Of a stretch of DNA of 64,000 nt, positions 48,264 to 60,150 are shown piece by piece. The notes beneath the pieces were generated by a model. That model worked only from the letters and a program-made list of their open reading frames with translations, was not told the DNA's origin and searched no databases. The position numbers and the translations under genes are program-made. The first letter of the stretch is position 1, and the number at the start of each line of letters is the position of its first letter. The DNA is from Podarcis raffonei (taxonomy: Eukaryota > Chordata > Lepidosauria > Squamata > Lacertidae): positions 57,493,520 to 57,557,519 of the forward strand of contig NC_070602.1 in NCBI RefSeq assembly GCF_027172205.1. The letters run 5' to 3'.

Positions 48264-50632
48264 GGCAGGGCATTGGTGGGGAACTGGATTCACTACATTT
48301 CTGTATGATCCGGATCGGTTTCACTGGGAGTTGGGGGGAAATAATGGAAGTCTGTTTCGGTCCCTAGCGGCGGTGGCATGTCTACTTTGCGATGGTCTCA
48401 GAGGTACCTACCTGACTATTCCTCGCAGTAGGAACCTGTAATGTGCGCACCTCCTGCCATTTATTCTCCTCAGGTGGGGAAACGTTATTGTAAAGAAAAC
48501 GGTATGTAAAGGTATTGGCAAATGAAATAGAACAAGAGGAAAGAAGGGAGGTGTAAAATAGCATCCTACATTTCACAAGGCAAAACGTTACACGAAGGTG
48601 CTGCAGACCCAACCTGGTGTGACCCAACCCTACTTGTTTGTGGGAAGTTTGCTGCCTACTATGGATGTGGCCCATGGCTGATTTTTCAGCTGGGCCTCTA
48701 GAGCAGAGCTTTCCAGACTTTCCATGTTGGTGACATGCATCATTTCGCAAAACAGTAATTAAGTTTTACTAGCATACCAGAGGTTAAACCTTTTCCAGCC
48801 GTGGGAGGAGCGCCCTGAGCATTCGCGCAACACACCTACACACTGCAGCCCACACACTAACATGTTGGAGCACCTCTTCCGTTGGAGAGGAATTCATCCT
48901 GTTTTGTTATTACTTCAAAGTGAACTGTTGTGTGGGGAAATGGCAACCAAAAAAAGCAATGAGCTGTATTGCTGAGTTCAATTCTGGTCCAGTCTGCAGG
49001 CTCCGTGAAAGCAAAACTGGAGGAAGGAAACTTTGGCCAAGAAGCTTTGACTGATTACTGAGGTGTCAAGCAGGCAGAAATGTTTTGTTAGAAGCAGAAA
49101 TACTGACAAGACCGCAGTCCAGATAAGAGGGTACACCAGTTTAAAGAAGAAAAGAGTTTTGTTACTCTATGTAGCTAGTAGTGCTGGGTGATAAGGTTTG
49201 ATACCACATCAAGCCCATAAATAACAGAAACCGTTTTTGCAGTTTTCTCGTCTTGTCACTGCTGCAGAATGAATTTTAGTTGAGTGTAAAAGAGAGAATT
49301 AAAGCAACAAGTCATCAAACTGGAAACAGTTTTTGGGATGTTTGGGAACAGAGTAGTCTTATTTTTATCTTCTGGATTCAATCTTAGTTTCATTGTTTCC
49401 ACACAAAGTTTTTCCTGATGTCTTTTGTGCTGTGGTATATTTTGTCTGCAGAAGAAAAACATTGCTTTCAGATTCCATTCTTGCTGCTAGTAAAGAAACA
49501 TTTTTCTTTGATTTTTACCTGGGCTAATCCTCAGTTTTGAATTTCCTGGATCCTATATATTGGCTGTGAATCCAAGAACTAAGGAGCTTGTTTCCATTCC
49601 TGGGATTTCATTGGTAGATACGTTCTTCTCAAGCCAGAAGGCCAAGTAGTTAGGACAACTAGGCTTATGCAATAAGCTTTTCTAGTGGTGTTTAGGTGGG
49701 GTGTTTAACTGGTGGAGTTTAGGTGGTCCAATATAGTATTCAGCAATGGTTAAATAAGTTGTACTTGATTACAGTACATAAGATTATAATTTTGTACATA
49801 ACAGCCACTTTGTATTTTCCTTACCTGAAGATTCATCCATATATGATGTGCTATTAGATTTCTCTTTGGTCAGAGGAGGTTGGTCTATGAGGGCAAATGG
49901 GGCACTACCCCAACTTCAGTCAACGCCCACCTGCCTCATTTAGAACCAGCCCAGAGGGTGGCACTGGCTATCCATTTCCACCTCTTCAGTGTTGGCGTTG
50001 TAACCTGATGAGGGTGGGGCAAGCCAAGACTTAGTTGTCTCTACCTGTCTCTGACTCTGGCTCGAACTACAATTGGTCTCCTTACATTCTGCCCCTATGG
50101 TAACATAGGATAGTGCATATAGAAAATGGGTGACATGCCAGTCCTCATATTTTTTTTTTGCACCACACATTTTCAGTGTTACCAGATTTGTGCAAGACTG
50201 CTGTTTTGGCCTTGTCATTAGTGCAGTTACTTTTTTCTTGCTCCAGAACAGCTTGATTAAACTACGATTTGCCAAAAGAAATAGAATTGTGGCTGCAAAT
50301 AAAGTTATTGGCACCAAAGAGGGATTGGAGTGGTTGTGCATCACTGGGTAAAGGGGTCTCATTAAGGGGTGGCAATGAGAGTTTGGTGTAGAAATTGGGA
50401 GGATTTGCCCACAATTTAAGAGATGCAAGCAAATTTCACTCTTGTGTAAGACCTCTGTTAAGCAAACAGAAATGGGTGTTGCGCTCCACAAAAAAAGCAC
50501 ATGCCTCCATTTTGCTCATTGTGAGGCGTGTTAACAAAGGATGGTGACATTTGCTTTTGTGGTATTGTGCAGGTTGGTTGGTTGCTTGCTTGCTTGCTTG
50601 CTGTAGTGGAAGTCTGCACAAGGTTTTCCACT

Positions 50633-50800
50633 AACACAACTGGGCTTGCCCCTCTTCCCCCCACAAAATGCTCTGAAATTGGCTCTGGTGGGGGTTCGGA
50701 GGATTCCAGAACAGCTCAAGGATGGGAGGAGATAGGGGATTGTTCCATCTGGCAAGTTGAAAAGATTCTGCTGACAACAGTTGCCGTAGTGCTACATTGA
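50633..50800. repeat. Unassigned dispersed repeat, copy 2
   Basis: Resembles 26130-26330: GGCTCTGGTGGGGGTTCGGA, CCAGAACAGC and a CATCTGGCAAGTTGAAAAG-type end. Similarity judged by eye. Confidence 0.4.
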
Positions 50801-50881
50801 ATTGTTGCTTCAGAACATCCAGCACCAACCAAACTGTGTTTTTGCTTTATAGGCTAAGGCTGGAAAAATAATAACTGGAAG

Positions 50882-53738
50882 ATGAAGACTCTTGTTACCA
50901 CCGTTTTGATCGCCACATTTGTTCTGACTTTGTTCAGCCACTTTGGTAAGTATGCAAGTGCGCTATTAAAAACTGTGTGAACTTAGAGCAAGGCACTGAG
51001 CAGAGGAGGTGGGCTTCACAAAAAGGGGTTCAGGGGCTGGGAGAGAAATGTGGACTTGAACAGTTGTTGCTGGTATTTCCCCTAAAGAGTAATAGATATG
51101 GGGGGCGGTTTCTGGTGGGCTATGATTCTAGTAGGCCAAGGAGGACTTGCTTAATTTTGACTCCTGGAGGCAAACCTACTGGGATGTGGTAGGTTCTTCC
51201 TTTGTAGGTAGGTAGTTCTTCAGAGATGCCAGCCACTGCTTATGGCTCATAGCTTAATCTATACTTGTGATATTATACTTGCGGTATTGCTGTTGAAACT
51301 GGTTTGTGCTGACTCCAGCTGTATTGTAGTCAGATCTTCTAGAATTGAATCGGGAACTCTAGAACAGACTTCTTCATATGGCTCTTTTGCATACATACTA
51401 GATTATACTTGGTTCCCTCGATTAGAAAAGCCTTGCATTAATGCCACAAACTATTTTTATTTATTTGGTTCAAATTTATAACTCCTTTTTTCCTTTCCAT
51501 GGGAAACCTGTGATGACACACAATAAAATTACATGAAGTTGTTCAAAACAACATTAGAACACAATGATACAGGCAGGGATGTTCCTCCAGAGGTAGTTGG
51601 ACTCCACATCTCATATATTTTGCCTATGCTGACAGGACTGATGGGTTTTGAAGTCCAGTAATCTCTGGAGAGGGATGCGGGTGGCGCTGTGGGTTAAACC
51701 ACAGAGCCTAGGGCTTGCCGATCAGAAGGTCGGCGGTTCGAATCCCCCGGACGCCCATTGCTCTGTCCCAGTTCCTGCCAACCTAGCAGTTTGAAAGCAC
51801 GTCAAAGTGCAAGTAGATAAATAGGTACCGCTCCGGCGGGAAGGTAAACGGTGTTTCCGTGCATTGCTCTGGTTCACCAGAAGTGGCTTAGTCATGCTGG
51901 CCACATGACCCGGAAGCTGTACGCCTGCTCCCTCAGCCAATAAAGTGAGATAGATGAGTGCTGCAACCCCCCCCCCCCAGTCGGTTACAACTGGACCTAA
52001 TGGTCAGGGGTCCCTTTACCTTTACCTTAATCTCTGGAGGATTGTAGCTTCCCCTGTTGGAAGGACAACAGAGATCATTCAGAGTGCAACTTAAGGATGA
52101 ATTCTATTGTTACTGTTAAAGTGAACTAGGTGGTGGTGGGGAGTTTTACATAGCAACCAGGTAAGGTGGCATGATCTTTACTAAAGCAGTATGTGCTCTG
52201 ATGAGCTGTGACATCTGATATGCCTTTGTGGTACGCTTAAACACTTTTAACTTATCTTTTAATTATTTCTACATCAATATTGTAGTTCAAGCTTGTTACC
52301 AGGAATCTAGTTTCATGATGGAAGCCTGCAATAAGACCATCTTCTATTCTCCTCCCCTCTTTCATTTAGGAGCTGCCTTAAAATGTTATCAGTGTCTGGA
52401 TGGTATTGGTCCATGTAAAACGAACGTCACATGCTCGGGTGATACTGATTCTTGCATATTGGTAAACTTGGGTAAGTATGCTGCCTTATCTGATTCATGT
52501 GTAACTTGTGATTAAGTACAATTTTAAAAGAACTATTTTCTTTACTTCATTATGGTCAGCACTTGTATTTTATGCATTTTTTCCTCCCAACTCACTGAAG
52601 TGAGGCCTTTTCTTCAAATTATTTTAGGGATAGGTTGTTGAGGAGATTGCATTGGTTTAAATATGGCATTAGGCAAATTTAATTGTGCTGCTTCTGACTC
52701 TTCTCTCCCCATCCTCATTAACATTCTTCATTAACTGCTGGTTGTACACCTAGCATTGTACTTTTTTGGGTACATTTGATGATGTGGAAGTCTCTGGGCT
52801 GATTTAATTAGATGAAACATTAAGGGAAGGTGGTAGGGTTCCCTGAGCATTTTAAAGTTGGGCAATCCATGAGAATGGATGTAACCTAATACTTGTAAGA
52901 AAATTAGTTTATCTTTCTTGCATTGTACCACAAAAAGTAGAGCTCTCTCCCTGAGACACTGTTCTTGATATGGTGATAGATTTTTTTGGAACATGAAAGT
53001 GAATTTAAAATGTTTTCATAATAAATGCATATTAAAAACAAATGTTGAGTGATAAATCATACAAACTACATCTTTTGTACTTAAAGAAGTAAAGTAGGTC
53101 TTGGATTCAATGTGAAATTATTGTACACATTTTCATTTCCCCTTAATTTTCTCCTTTGCCCCTGTGCAGAGAAGCAAATGGGTGTTCGATGGTTACTTTG
53201 TCTTGATACTATTGCCTTTGTTACTGGAATAGGAAGCTGGTTGCTTCTTCAAATAGCTCTTGTAAAGTAAAATATCTCAAATAAGATTTGGGGGCAAACA
53301 CATGGTTTTTTTTTCTTTTTAGAAGCTGTCTCTATATTTTTATGACAGTATTTTAAAAGCCACCTTGCGTGTTTTGAACAGATAGGCAATATTTTTTTTA
53401 ATAACTGTAAGAAAGGTATGGAAGACTTAAATAGACATTCTTAAACTCTTCTCCCCCTCCCCCCCCCCAATTTTCTTGCTCAGCAGGAAAGCAAACTACT
53501 TTCCATAAAATCTTGTCTTTGTGTTGTTGTTTTTTAAGGTACTGGAAGAAATATCTCTACGTGCTGGAAATACTCCAACTGTGAAATTGACTTTATTGAG
53601 AAACAATTCAAGACTGGAAACTTCAGATTTCATTGCTGCCAAAAAGATTTGTGTAATGGCAGCCCAATTACAGCAGGTAGTAAGATGGTCCTTGGCTTAA
53701 CTTCTGTGCTGATCGCAATCCAGATGCTCTGCTTCTGA
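50882..53738 (+). CDS. CD59: CD59-like GPI-anchored complement inhibitor, copy 2 (complete)
   Basis: Second CD59-family gene, same strand, about 10 kb downstream of copy 1. Coding exons: 50882-50945, 52370-52471, 53539-53738; introns phase 1, identical layout and nearly identical exon lengths (64/102/200 against 64/102/194). Product 121 aa: signal peptide about 1-24 (MKTLVTTVLIATFVLTLFSH), LU domain starting LKCYQCLDG with ten cysteines (CWKYSNC, HCCQKDLCN), and a hydrophobic GPI-type tail (MVLGLTSVLIAIQMLCF) after NGS, a likely attachment site. Asp24 (DTDSC) and Trp40 (CWK) equivalents are kept; Arg53 and Glu56 equivalents are Gln and Thr. The sequon NVT precedes the fourth cysteine. A short 5' UTR piece (50853-50881) precedes the ATG. 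This copy resembles human CD59 slightly more (CKTNVTC against CKTAVNC). Which copy is the functional orthologue cannot be settled here. Confidence 0.93.
50946..52369. other. CD59 copy 2 intron after the signal-peptide exon
   Basis: Holds a complete Sauria SINE (51671-52027) inserted into a diverged hAT-like MITE fragment (about 51575-51670). No further exon found. Confidence 0.7.
51671..52027 (+). mobile_element. Sauria SINE, full length with 12-bp target duplication
   Basis: A tRNA-derived SINE: head AGGGATGCGGGTGGCGCTGT, B box GGTTCGAATCC at 51735-51745, body with CATGCTGGCCACATGACCC, tail CCCTTTACCTTTACC. Identical TAATCTCTGGAG flanks lie at 51659-51670 and 52028-52039. The intact head, tail and duplication suggest a fairly recent insertion, presumably by a Bov-B LINE. 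The B box is not a functional tRNA gene. Confidence 0.93.
53170..53270 (+). other. Possible alternative 3' coding exon of CD59 copy 2
   Basis: A pyrimidine-rich tract and acceptor (CCCCTGTGCAG, ending 53169) open a frame that joins in phase to the second coding exon and ends at TAA 53268-53270. It would add 33 residues, E-K-Q then MGVRWLLCLDTIAFVTGIGS and WLLLQIALVK, largely hydrophobic like a membrane anchor. Such an isoform would lack cysteines 6-10 of the LU domain. No canonical AATAAA follows closely. It may be chance. Confidence 0.25.
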
Positions 53739-54075
53739 TCTGGAGTAGGAAATACTTTGAACAAAAAGAAGTCATTTCATACCTATTGACAAATAGCCTT
53801 GTAAGAGAGAGCACCACACATTGAGAACAGAGACCGAATAAATCAGGGAAAATGGAAAGTAGAATAGCAAAACTTGTTTACTACATTGTAGTCACTGCAT
53901 TGTGGGTTTTTCTTTGTGGTGCTTCATTCTACTTGTAAACTTGTATCACTTTTGTGCACTTAAACTGTTCATAGCAGAGTTTTTGAATATAATGAAACTG
54001 CCAACTTATTTTTCATCTTTTCCTATCTGTAAGACTTTTATCTCAATAATAAAAGTGTCTACTTGACATTTGAAC
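53739..54075 (+). other. 3' UTR of CD59 copy 2
   Basis: Two canonical poly(A) signals follow the stop: AATAAA at 53837-53842 and AATAAA at 54048-54053. The second, with a GT-containing stretch after it, is the likelier main end, giving a 3' UTR of about 330 bases. Confidence 0.6.
54048..54053 (+). terminator. Poly(A) signal of CD59 copy 2 (AATAAA)
   Basis: Canonical hexamer in CTCAATAATAAAAGTGTC, 310 bases after the stop codon. Confidence 0.6.
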
Positions 54076-57000
54076 TGCATACCCTTTCATCATGGGCCTC
54101 TGTTTCCATACCACAACTTGCAACCAGTTGCACCCGTAGAAAGCATATTTTTGCTGGCTACTGTCAAATACACTTACGGTTCCTATTCTTTCTTCCCAAC
54201 ATGGCTATAAGGAAGTATTTCTAGTGAGGCATATTTCACATGGTGGGTAAGAGTTCAGAAGGCGTTATTTGGACAGTCCTAATCTCCACTTCATCATAAG
54301 TTTCCTCATGCCAATGCTGCAGTAACCTTGTAGTCCAGTGACCCTGAGCAGCGTCTTGTGACATCCCATCACGGGTCCGAATGTATTATTGTACACTAGG
54401 ATTAAATGGGGCAGCATTTCAGACAATGTTTTATCTAGATCTGCAGCTCACAGATAATATAATAGACACTCACTGTCTAGTGCCAATTTTTCTGTGTGTG
54501 CTATTTAACTTGCCTGCCAACAATCCCTGGAATCTCAATTCTGCAGCACATGTTTAACTTACCCAACAAGCATGATGGGATATTTTATAATTCACTGTGC
54601 AAACAGCAGCTTGGTTGGTGATGTTTTGTTGCTTTTATACTTGTTTATGCGCAATCTTTCACATGTTTAAAATATTTCTAAAACCACAATGGCACCCTCA
54701 CTCAATAAGCGGTGTGCCTTGATAAGGATTGTTAAATTAGTTGAAATGCTCTCCAACTATGAGTTCAGAGCAATGATGGGGATGTCACTGGCCATTTATT
54801 AGTGTCACTGGATAACATGAAGGTTACTTGAACATTACCCAATAGTCCCCTGCTCCCATCTATGCCAAAGCTGCTATAGGAAACTGGTTCACCAGAGCTG
54901 TCATGTTTAAAAGTAGGGACCCATCACAAATTTTGCACAAGTGGGTAGATGGAAATGAAGGTCATTTTCAAGGTGACGTGGATAACCTGTTGCTGCCTGA
55001 GACAAAATAGGCTACCTTTAGGAAACTGCTGCAGCTTATTAACCTGTTTGGATAGGCTTTAAATCAAAACAAAGGCAAGGAGATGTGCTATAAAACATAA
55101 CAGAAATGGAACTCCCATTTTGAAGGCTAGGGTGTTGTAAAAGCACGCGATAATTAGGGCAGAAACATGACTCTGGACTTCAGTATACTTAACAAGGTAC
55201 CTAATAATTTTCAATATAAAATACTATGGTTTAAATTGAAGCCCCCAATTATACATGCAAAGTTATTCAACTCCTCCATGGTGGTTGGATCTATTGCAGC
55301 TGGCAATTCCTTCCTCCTGGAAAAACAACAACATAAGATTGTGGAACCCATCACAATGATGTAGCACAGGAGTTGCAGCCACCTGTCTCTGGAATATGAG
55401 TAGCCCCTTGTTTACAGATAAGTATACTTGCTTGCACAAATAGTTTTAGATCCATGCCCCCCTTTAAAATATACCTAAAGCAACTCCTTATGGTTAATAG
55501 TACAATAATGCTCATATATAAACAAACTATTAACAGCTTGGCTGGTAGCCAGATTCTACGCCCAGATTTGTAGGTACAGGTTCTAGAATAAAATAGTTTA
55601 CTAGGGGAAAGCTGATGTCACCCTTGGGGTGCCTCAGGGTCAATTTTTATGGTAGCCCAAATCTCAGTTGTACACGTATGTGTACAGGTATATATCTCAA
55701 TTTTAATTCAGGAGCTACTGCTGCAAACTGCTCTAATTGTATATTTTATCTTTATGAATGCTGTCATTGTGTTATATGAGCTGGTCTGACTGTAATAAAT
55801 TATCTATTAATTAAATTTCTATTCAACCCTTCATCTGAAGATCACATGGAGATTTGCAATAGATTTGGAGTTGGAGTTCACTTAGAAGAGCATTGTTTTA
55901 GACAACTGCTCTCAAAAATACATCTATTATGCAGTTCAGTTATTCAGACATCAATGATTCAGTCAATCTCAACCATTTTTCCATGGAATGTTTAACTGAG
56001 AGTGTCTGTTAATGGTTCACTGAGAATGGCTCACTTCTGTTGGGCTGGTGGAATTCTACTGGAAATGTTCACGTATTTTACCACAAAACACTCAGAATAA
56101 TATAAATTCATTAATGTTTGCTGAAGTCCTGAAAAAAAAAATTAGAACTATTATCAAATTTCACAAATGCATTCCTTGTGTTGCTGCTTATTGTTCATCT
56201 GCTCAGCTAGTGAAAGAAAACAGTATTACCTTCGTGTTAAAAAAGCATAGTTTTATTTATCTCCCCAAGCAAATGAACTGGCATTCATATAGAACAGGTA
56301 AAAAGCAATCAATAAATCTTTGCATGTAACCTGATCTTGAAATTAGTTATAATTGCAAGAGAAAACATAATTAAACATTATAGGCAGGTCTAAAAAATAA
56401 TTTACCTGAACAAAAAAACCCCTGGGACAACAACCCTTTCCACCTTAAAATCGGTGGGATGAACTTATTTGTCTTTGCCAGTGAATTGCAAAGTAAGGGA
56501 GCTGTTATTGAAAAAGCCCTGTAGTGGGAATCTGCCTATCTTATCCTCCAGGGTAAAGCCTAAGCAGAACCTTATCAGCTGCTCTTGAAAAGGATTAAGT
56601 GTGGGATAACCAGCCTCATACAATCAACATACTTAAGTCTGATTAATGCATGAAGGGGTAAGACCATAGAGAAAACTATCTTGCCAGGCTTGCCTCACTT
56701 TGGGAGCAACTAGGTAATCAAGCCTATTGTTTTCTCCCAGTAACAGAGAAGCTCAATGTGTGAGGAGGTCTCAGCTGGTTGCTCCAAGGCCAGACCGCAT
56801 GGTTCCAACAAGCCACTCTTGAGTTCCTATACCAATTAAGTTAGGAATATTCACTACTTCAGAACTAAGCCAAGTTTTATTGCCCATGCAACATTTTTTT
56901 GAATGCTGAATGGAAATTTTTTTTTAATGCACATGAATCTGGCCTCTGAAGAGTTTGTAAGCAAACCATTTTTAATGTGTTTATATTTTATTGAAAATAT

Positions 57001-58844
57001 TTCAATTAAATGAAATAAAGTGAAGAAATAAAAAAGGAATAAGTAAACCATTTTAAACTTACTGAACTTGTCTTTTTGTATGCTAAGGGAAGAGGGGGAC
57101 TTTGGAAGGCACTGAACAGAGCATATTTTAAAGGTCTAACAGCCCATCTTTCCACATTTTACTTTGCTGCATATTTTGTGATTTTAAATCTCTGCTGGGG
57201 TTCTCTCACCAAAGAGTACTTGTCCCAAACCTGGATCTATGCATCCAGGAATTCTTGAGCTCCGAGTATTTGTTGGGGCAAGCCATGACTGTTAAAGTGT
57301 ATAATATTGCTTTAAATATAAGATGTAGGTGTGGCCTTTGTAGAGTCCTCCTTAACCCCTTTCTGTTTTAACATCCTGAATGTAATTTGATATCATTAGC
57401 AAACTTGGCCACCTCACTGCATAACACCAAATACAGATCACGGGGTGGCCATGGACGCAGCTTTGAAAGGTAACAGTGACAAATAGCTGGAAGCAAACAA
57501 CCATTTGGGGAGGGGGTGGCTATGAACACAGCTCAAGATGACAAATGGTGTTGGAGGCAACACACAGGTTGCATTAAGAGGCTGGGAAACATAGGTGGGG
57601 TTTGGGGGGCATTGACCATTGATGAAATTCTGAAAGGTAGTGATGACCAAGTTGGACTTGAAGCTGTAGCTTCTTGCAGGATAGCTGGGAAGCTGTTCTG
57701 CTCCTCGACACTCAGCCACACCTGTAGCTTGAGGCAGCTGCTCCAGGAACTGAATGGGAGGCCCTGGTTTGGTCAAGGTCTTTGCAAGAACGGCAACTTC
57801 AGCTCAAGCAAGACACTGAACACCTCCTTGTAAGGAGCACAGGATTGAGAGGAGATGCTGTTAGGTAAGGATTTCTCACCTTCAGACTGTGGCTGATGCT
57901 CTAGGGAAGTTCATATGGTTTCCCCCCAAAGGACCCACATGGGCCCCTATATGCTTTCGTTTACACTAAAGCTTGTGCTTGGTCTGAAATGATCTCTTTC
58001 TCAGAGTCCACCTTAGCTTGGCGGTGGGAGGCATGTGACCTTCTCCAGTAGTTTCTCCACATTCAGAACTGTCAGGTGAGCTCTGGCTGTTTCCTGGCTC
58101 TTGAGGAAACATCCACCAGCTATCATGGATATCTTCCTAATAAATGGCATGGACAGGCCTGCCTGCTGGGTTTGGCCAGCATTCCTGACTATACACACAC
58201 ACCCAGAATCATCCCTCTCTGCAAGAACCTGACCTTAAAGCTGATATCTGAAGTTTTCATTGCATTTGTGTCGTAAATCTGGTGGAATAACTTCCCCGTG
58301 GTAGACTGAGCTGTATTGATTGATGGCAGCGCAGTCTCCTTTCGTTAAGCTTCCTCAGCACTATGTATTTCTTCAGAATTAATAGAATCAATGGTAAATA
58401 ATTCCTCAATGAAGAAAATCTGGGTCCAGACTAGCTGTCTCATTTTCCATTATGTTGAATCTCTGCAGATGCCACAATGGCAAGCCATACGCAATGTATT
58501 GTATTGACCTTTCTCAGGCTCTTGTTATCAAAGCTCACTCTCAACTAATTAAACCTGGCATGTGATGATTCATCCTGCATGTTTGTTTCCTTTTCTTGTG
58601 AAAACTAGGTGGTTATGAAGCATTTTCATGGCAGCTAGCAATTTAAAATCCCAGAGACGACTTCTGTCCCTGTCATTCCGGTCCCTGCTCCTGCTTTATG
58701 ATGAAAACAAAGGACAGGATGCAGACATATCCTAACCTCACTTAGGTCTGCTTTTTACACAAACCTCTGAAAGATTCCTTTCTTGCTGTCCCACCAATGT
58801 CTGAAGAATGTTTGGTGCCCACCCAGGCTGTGGAACTTCCATTG

Positions 58845-58960
58845 CAGGGAGCACCATTTAGCCCCCTCTTTGTTGCTCTTCTAAACTAAATTTAAGACAC
58901 CTTTTTATTTAAACAGGCTTTTGACCTGTCAAGCTTATATATTCTATCTGCTGTTGTTTT
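58845..58960 (+). mobile_element. L2-like LINE 3' fragment
   Basis: Contains CAGGGAGCACCATTTAGCCC then TTTATTTAAACAGGCTTTTG, like the tail region after the L2 ORF. Short and diverged. Confidence 0.45.
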
Positions 58961-59097
58961 TAACAGGCTGTTTATCTTTTTGCTGTTGTTGTTCCTAGTT
59001 GTATGTTGGTTGTTGTTAGCCACATTGGCCAACGCTATGTAGCAATGGTGATGATAAAAATATTCTTCCACCTCCTAAGCAAGGCAATGTATGCTTG

Positions 59098-59341
59098 TAC
59101 AGTGGTACCTCAGGTTAAGTACTTAATTCATTCCAGAGGTCTGTTCTTAACCTGAAACTTCTTAACCTGAAGCACCACTTTAGCTAATGGGGCCTCCTGC
59201 TGCTGCTGCACCACTGCTGCACGATTTCTGTTCTCATCCTGAAGCAAAGTTCTTAACCCGAGGTACTATTTCTGGGTTAGCAGAGTCTGTAACCTGAACC
59301 GTATGTAACCTAAAGCGTATGTAACCCGAGGTACCACTGTA
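59098..59341 (+). mobile_element. Tigger/pogo-like MITE, copy 5
   Basis: Starts CAGTGGTACCTCAGGTTAAG and ends AACCCGAGGTACCACTG with TA on both sides; same interior as copy 1 with a short CTGCTGCTGCACCACTGC insertion. Confidence 0.82.
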
Positions 59342-60150
59342 CCCCTATTGGCAAAATCTCTGTGTGTTATATGTGAGGATAGTTAAACCTGCTTTCCCTC
59401 GTGCCATGGTCCCAATCCATATCAGGATTCCCAGCAGCTGTATTTAACCTTTTATAAATCTGAGATCCAGTCATGAATTTCCCACAACCCCATCTTCTTG
59501 TGCTGTCAGAATCATACACTGCTATGCCTCAAACAAACCCAAAAAGTGCCATTTTTTCTATTTTGTAAAAAAATGTTACTTTGGTATTCATTAGTCTTAA
59601 GCTTCTTACATGTTTTCCCCTATATACATATTTCTGCCTGGACAGTGGATAGCCCAAATAATATGTGTATTGTTTTTAAATATTTGTTAATAACCTTTTA
59701 CAAGGGGACAAGGGTGCCAGCTTGAATAAAATATTGTGGGGGCCCTGGTAAGCCCCATCCCACATAATCACATGACACATTGCACACACACCATTTGAAT
59801 GGGAATCTCCATCAACTGTGGGAGGCAGCCCCTCAAATATTTTATTGTGGGAGGCAAAGCCCCCATGGCCCCTAGGAATTGGCTCCTGTGCAGGGGGATT
59901 GCAACCAAAAAGTGATCTAACTAAATGACCTTGTCCTCCTTTTCCAATTGCAGGATGCCTCCGCTGTAGCCATGTTGTTGCTAAGGCTTGTTGTACTTTG
60001 TTGCAGCCCAGTTCCAAGACTGCATGCAATGTGGTCAACATGAGTGCATTGGCATTATTAGAACTCCAAAAATATAACTATGATGCAAGCTACTCTGCTA
60101 AGAGAAAATGCTCTCAATTGTCTGGACACAATAAGAAAGGCATTGTGTTT

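Larger units (their letters stand above)
47670..50852. other. 5' intron of CD59 copy 2
   Basis: Contains a MITE with target duplication (48141-48263) and an unassigned repeat (50633-50800). A 186-codon minus-strand frame (49940-50500) has no recognisable domain. The intron ends at the acceptor TTGCTTTATAG. Confidence 0.6.
54076..60150. other. CD59-GCAP intergenic region
   Basis: About 6 kb. Supported contents are an L2-like LINE 3' fragment (58845-58960) and a Tigger-like MITE (59098-59341). Between 57440 and 58310 GC content is higher and frames are longer on both strands, but none matches a family I can name. Confidence 0.6.

Noticed and set aside
49940-50500. A 186-codon minus-strand frame in the CD59 copy 2 intron
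   Set aside because: One hydrophobic stretch but no recognisable family, no promoter and no partner exons; a frame of this length is plausible by chance in 64 kb.
51735-51745. A tRNA-like B box (GGTTCGAATCC), also in 33674-34008 and 60910-61135
   Set aside because: These are heads of tRNA-derived SINEs, with SINE bodies and tails attached, not functional tRNA genes.
57440-58310. Longer frames on both strands in a GC-richer intergenic block; part of the minus strand faintly recalls a PDZ loop
   Set aside because: The resemblance is confined to a few residues, no complete domain is present and the frame is interrupted; too weak to call a gene or pseudogene.
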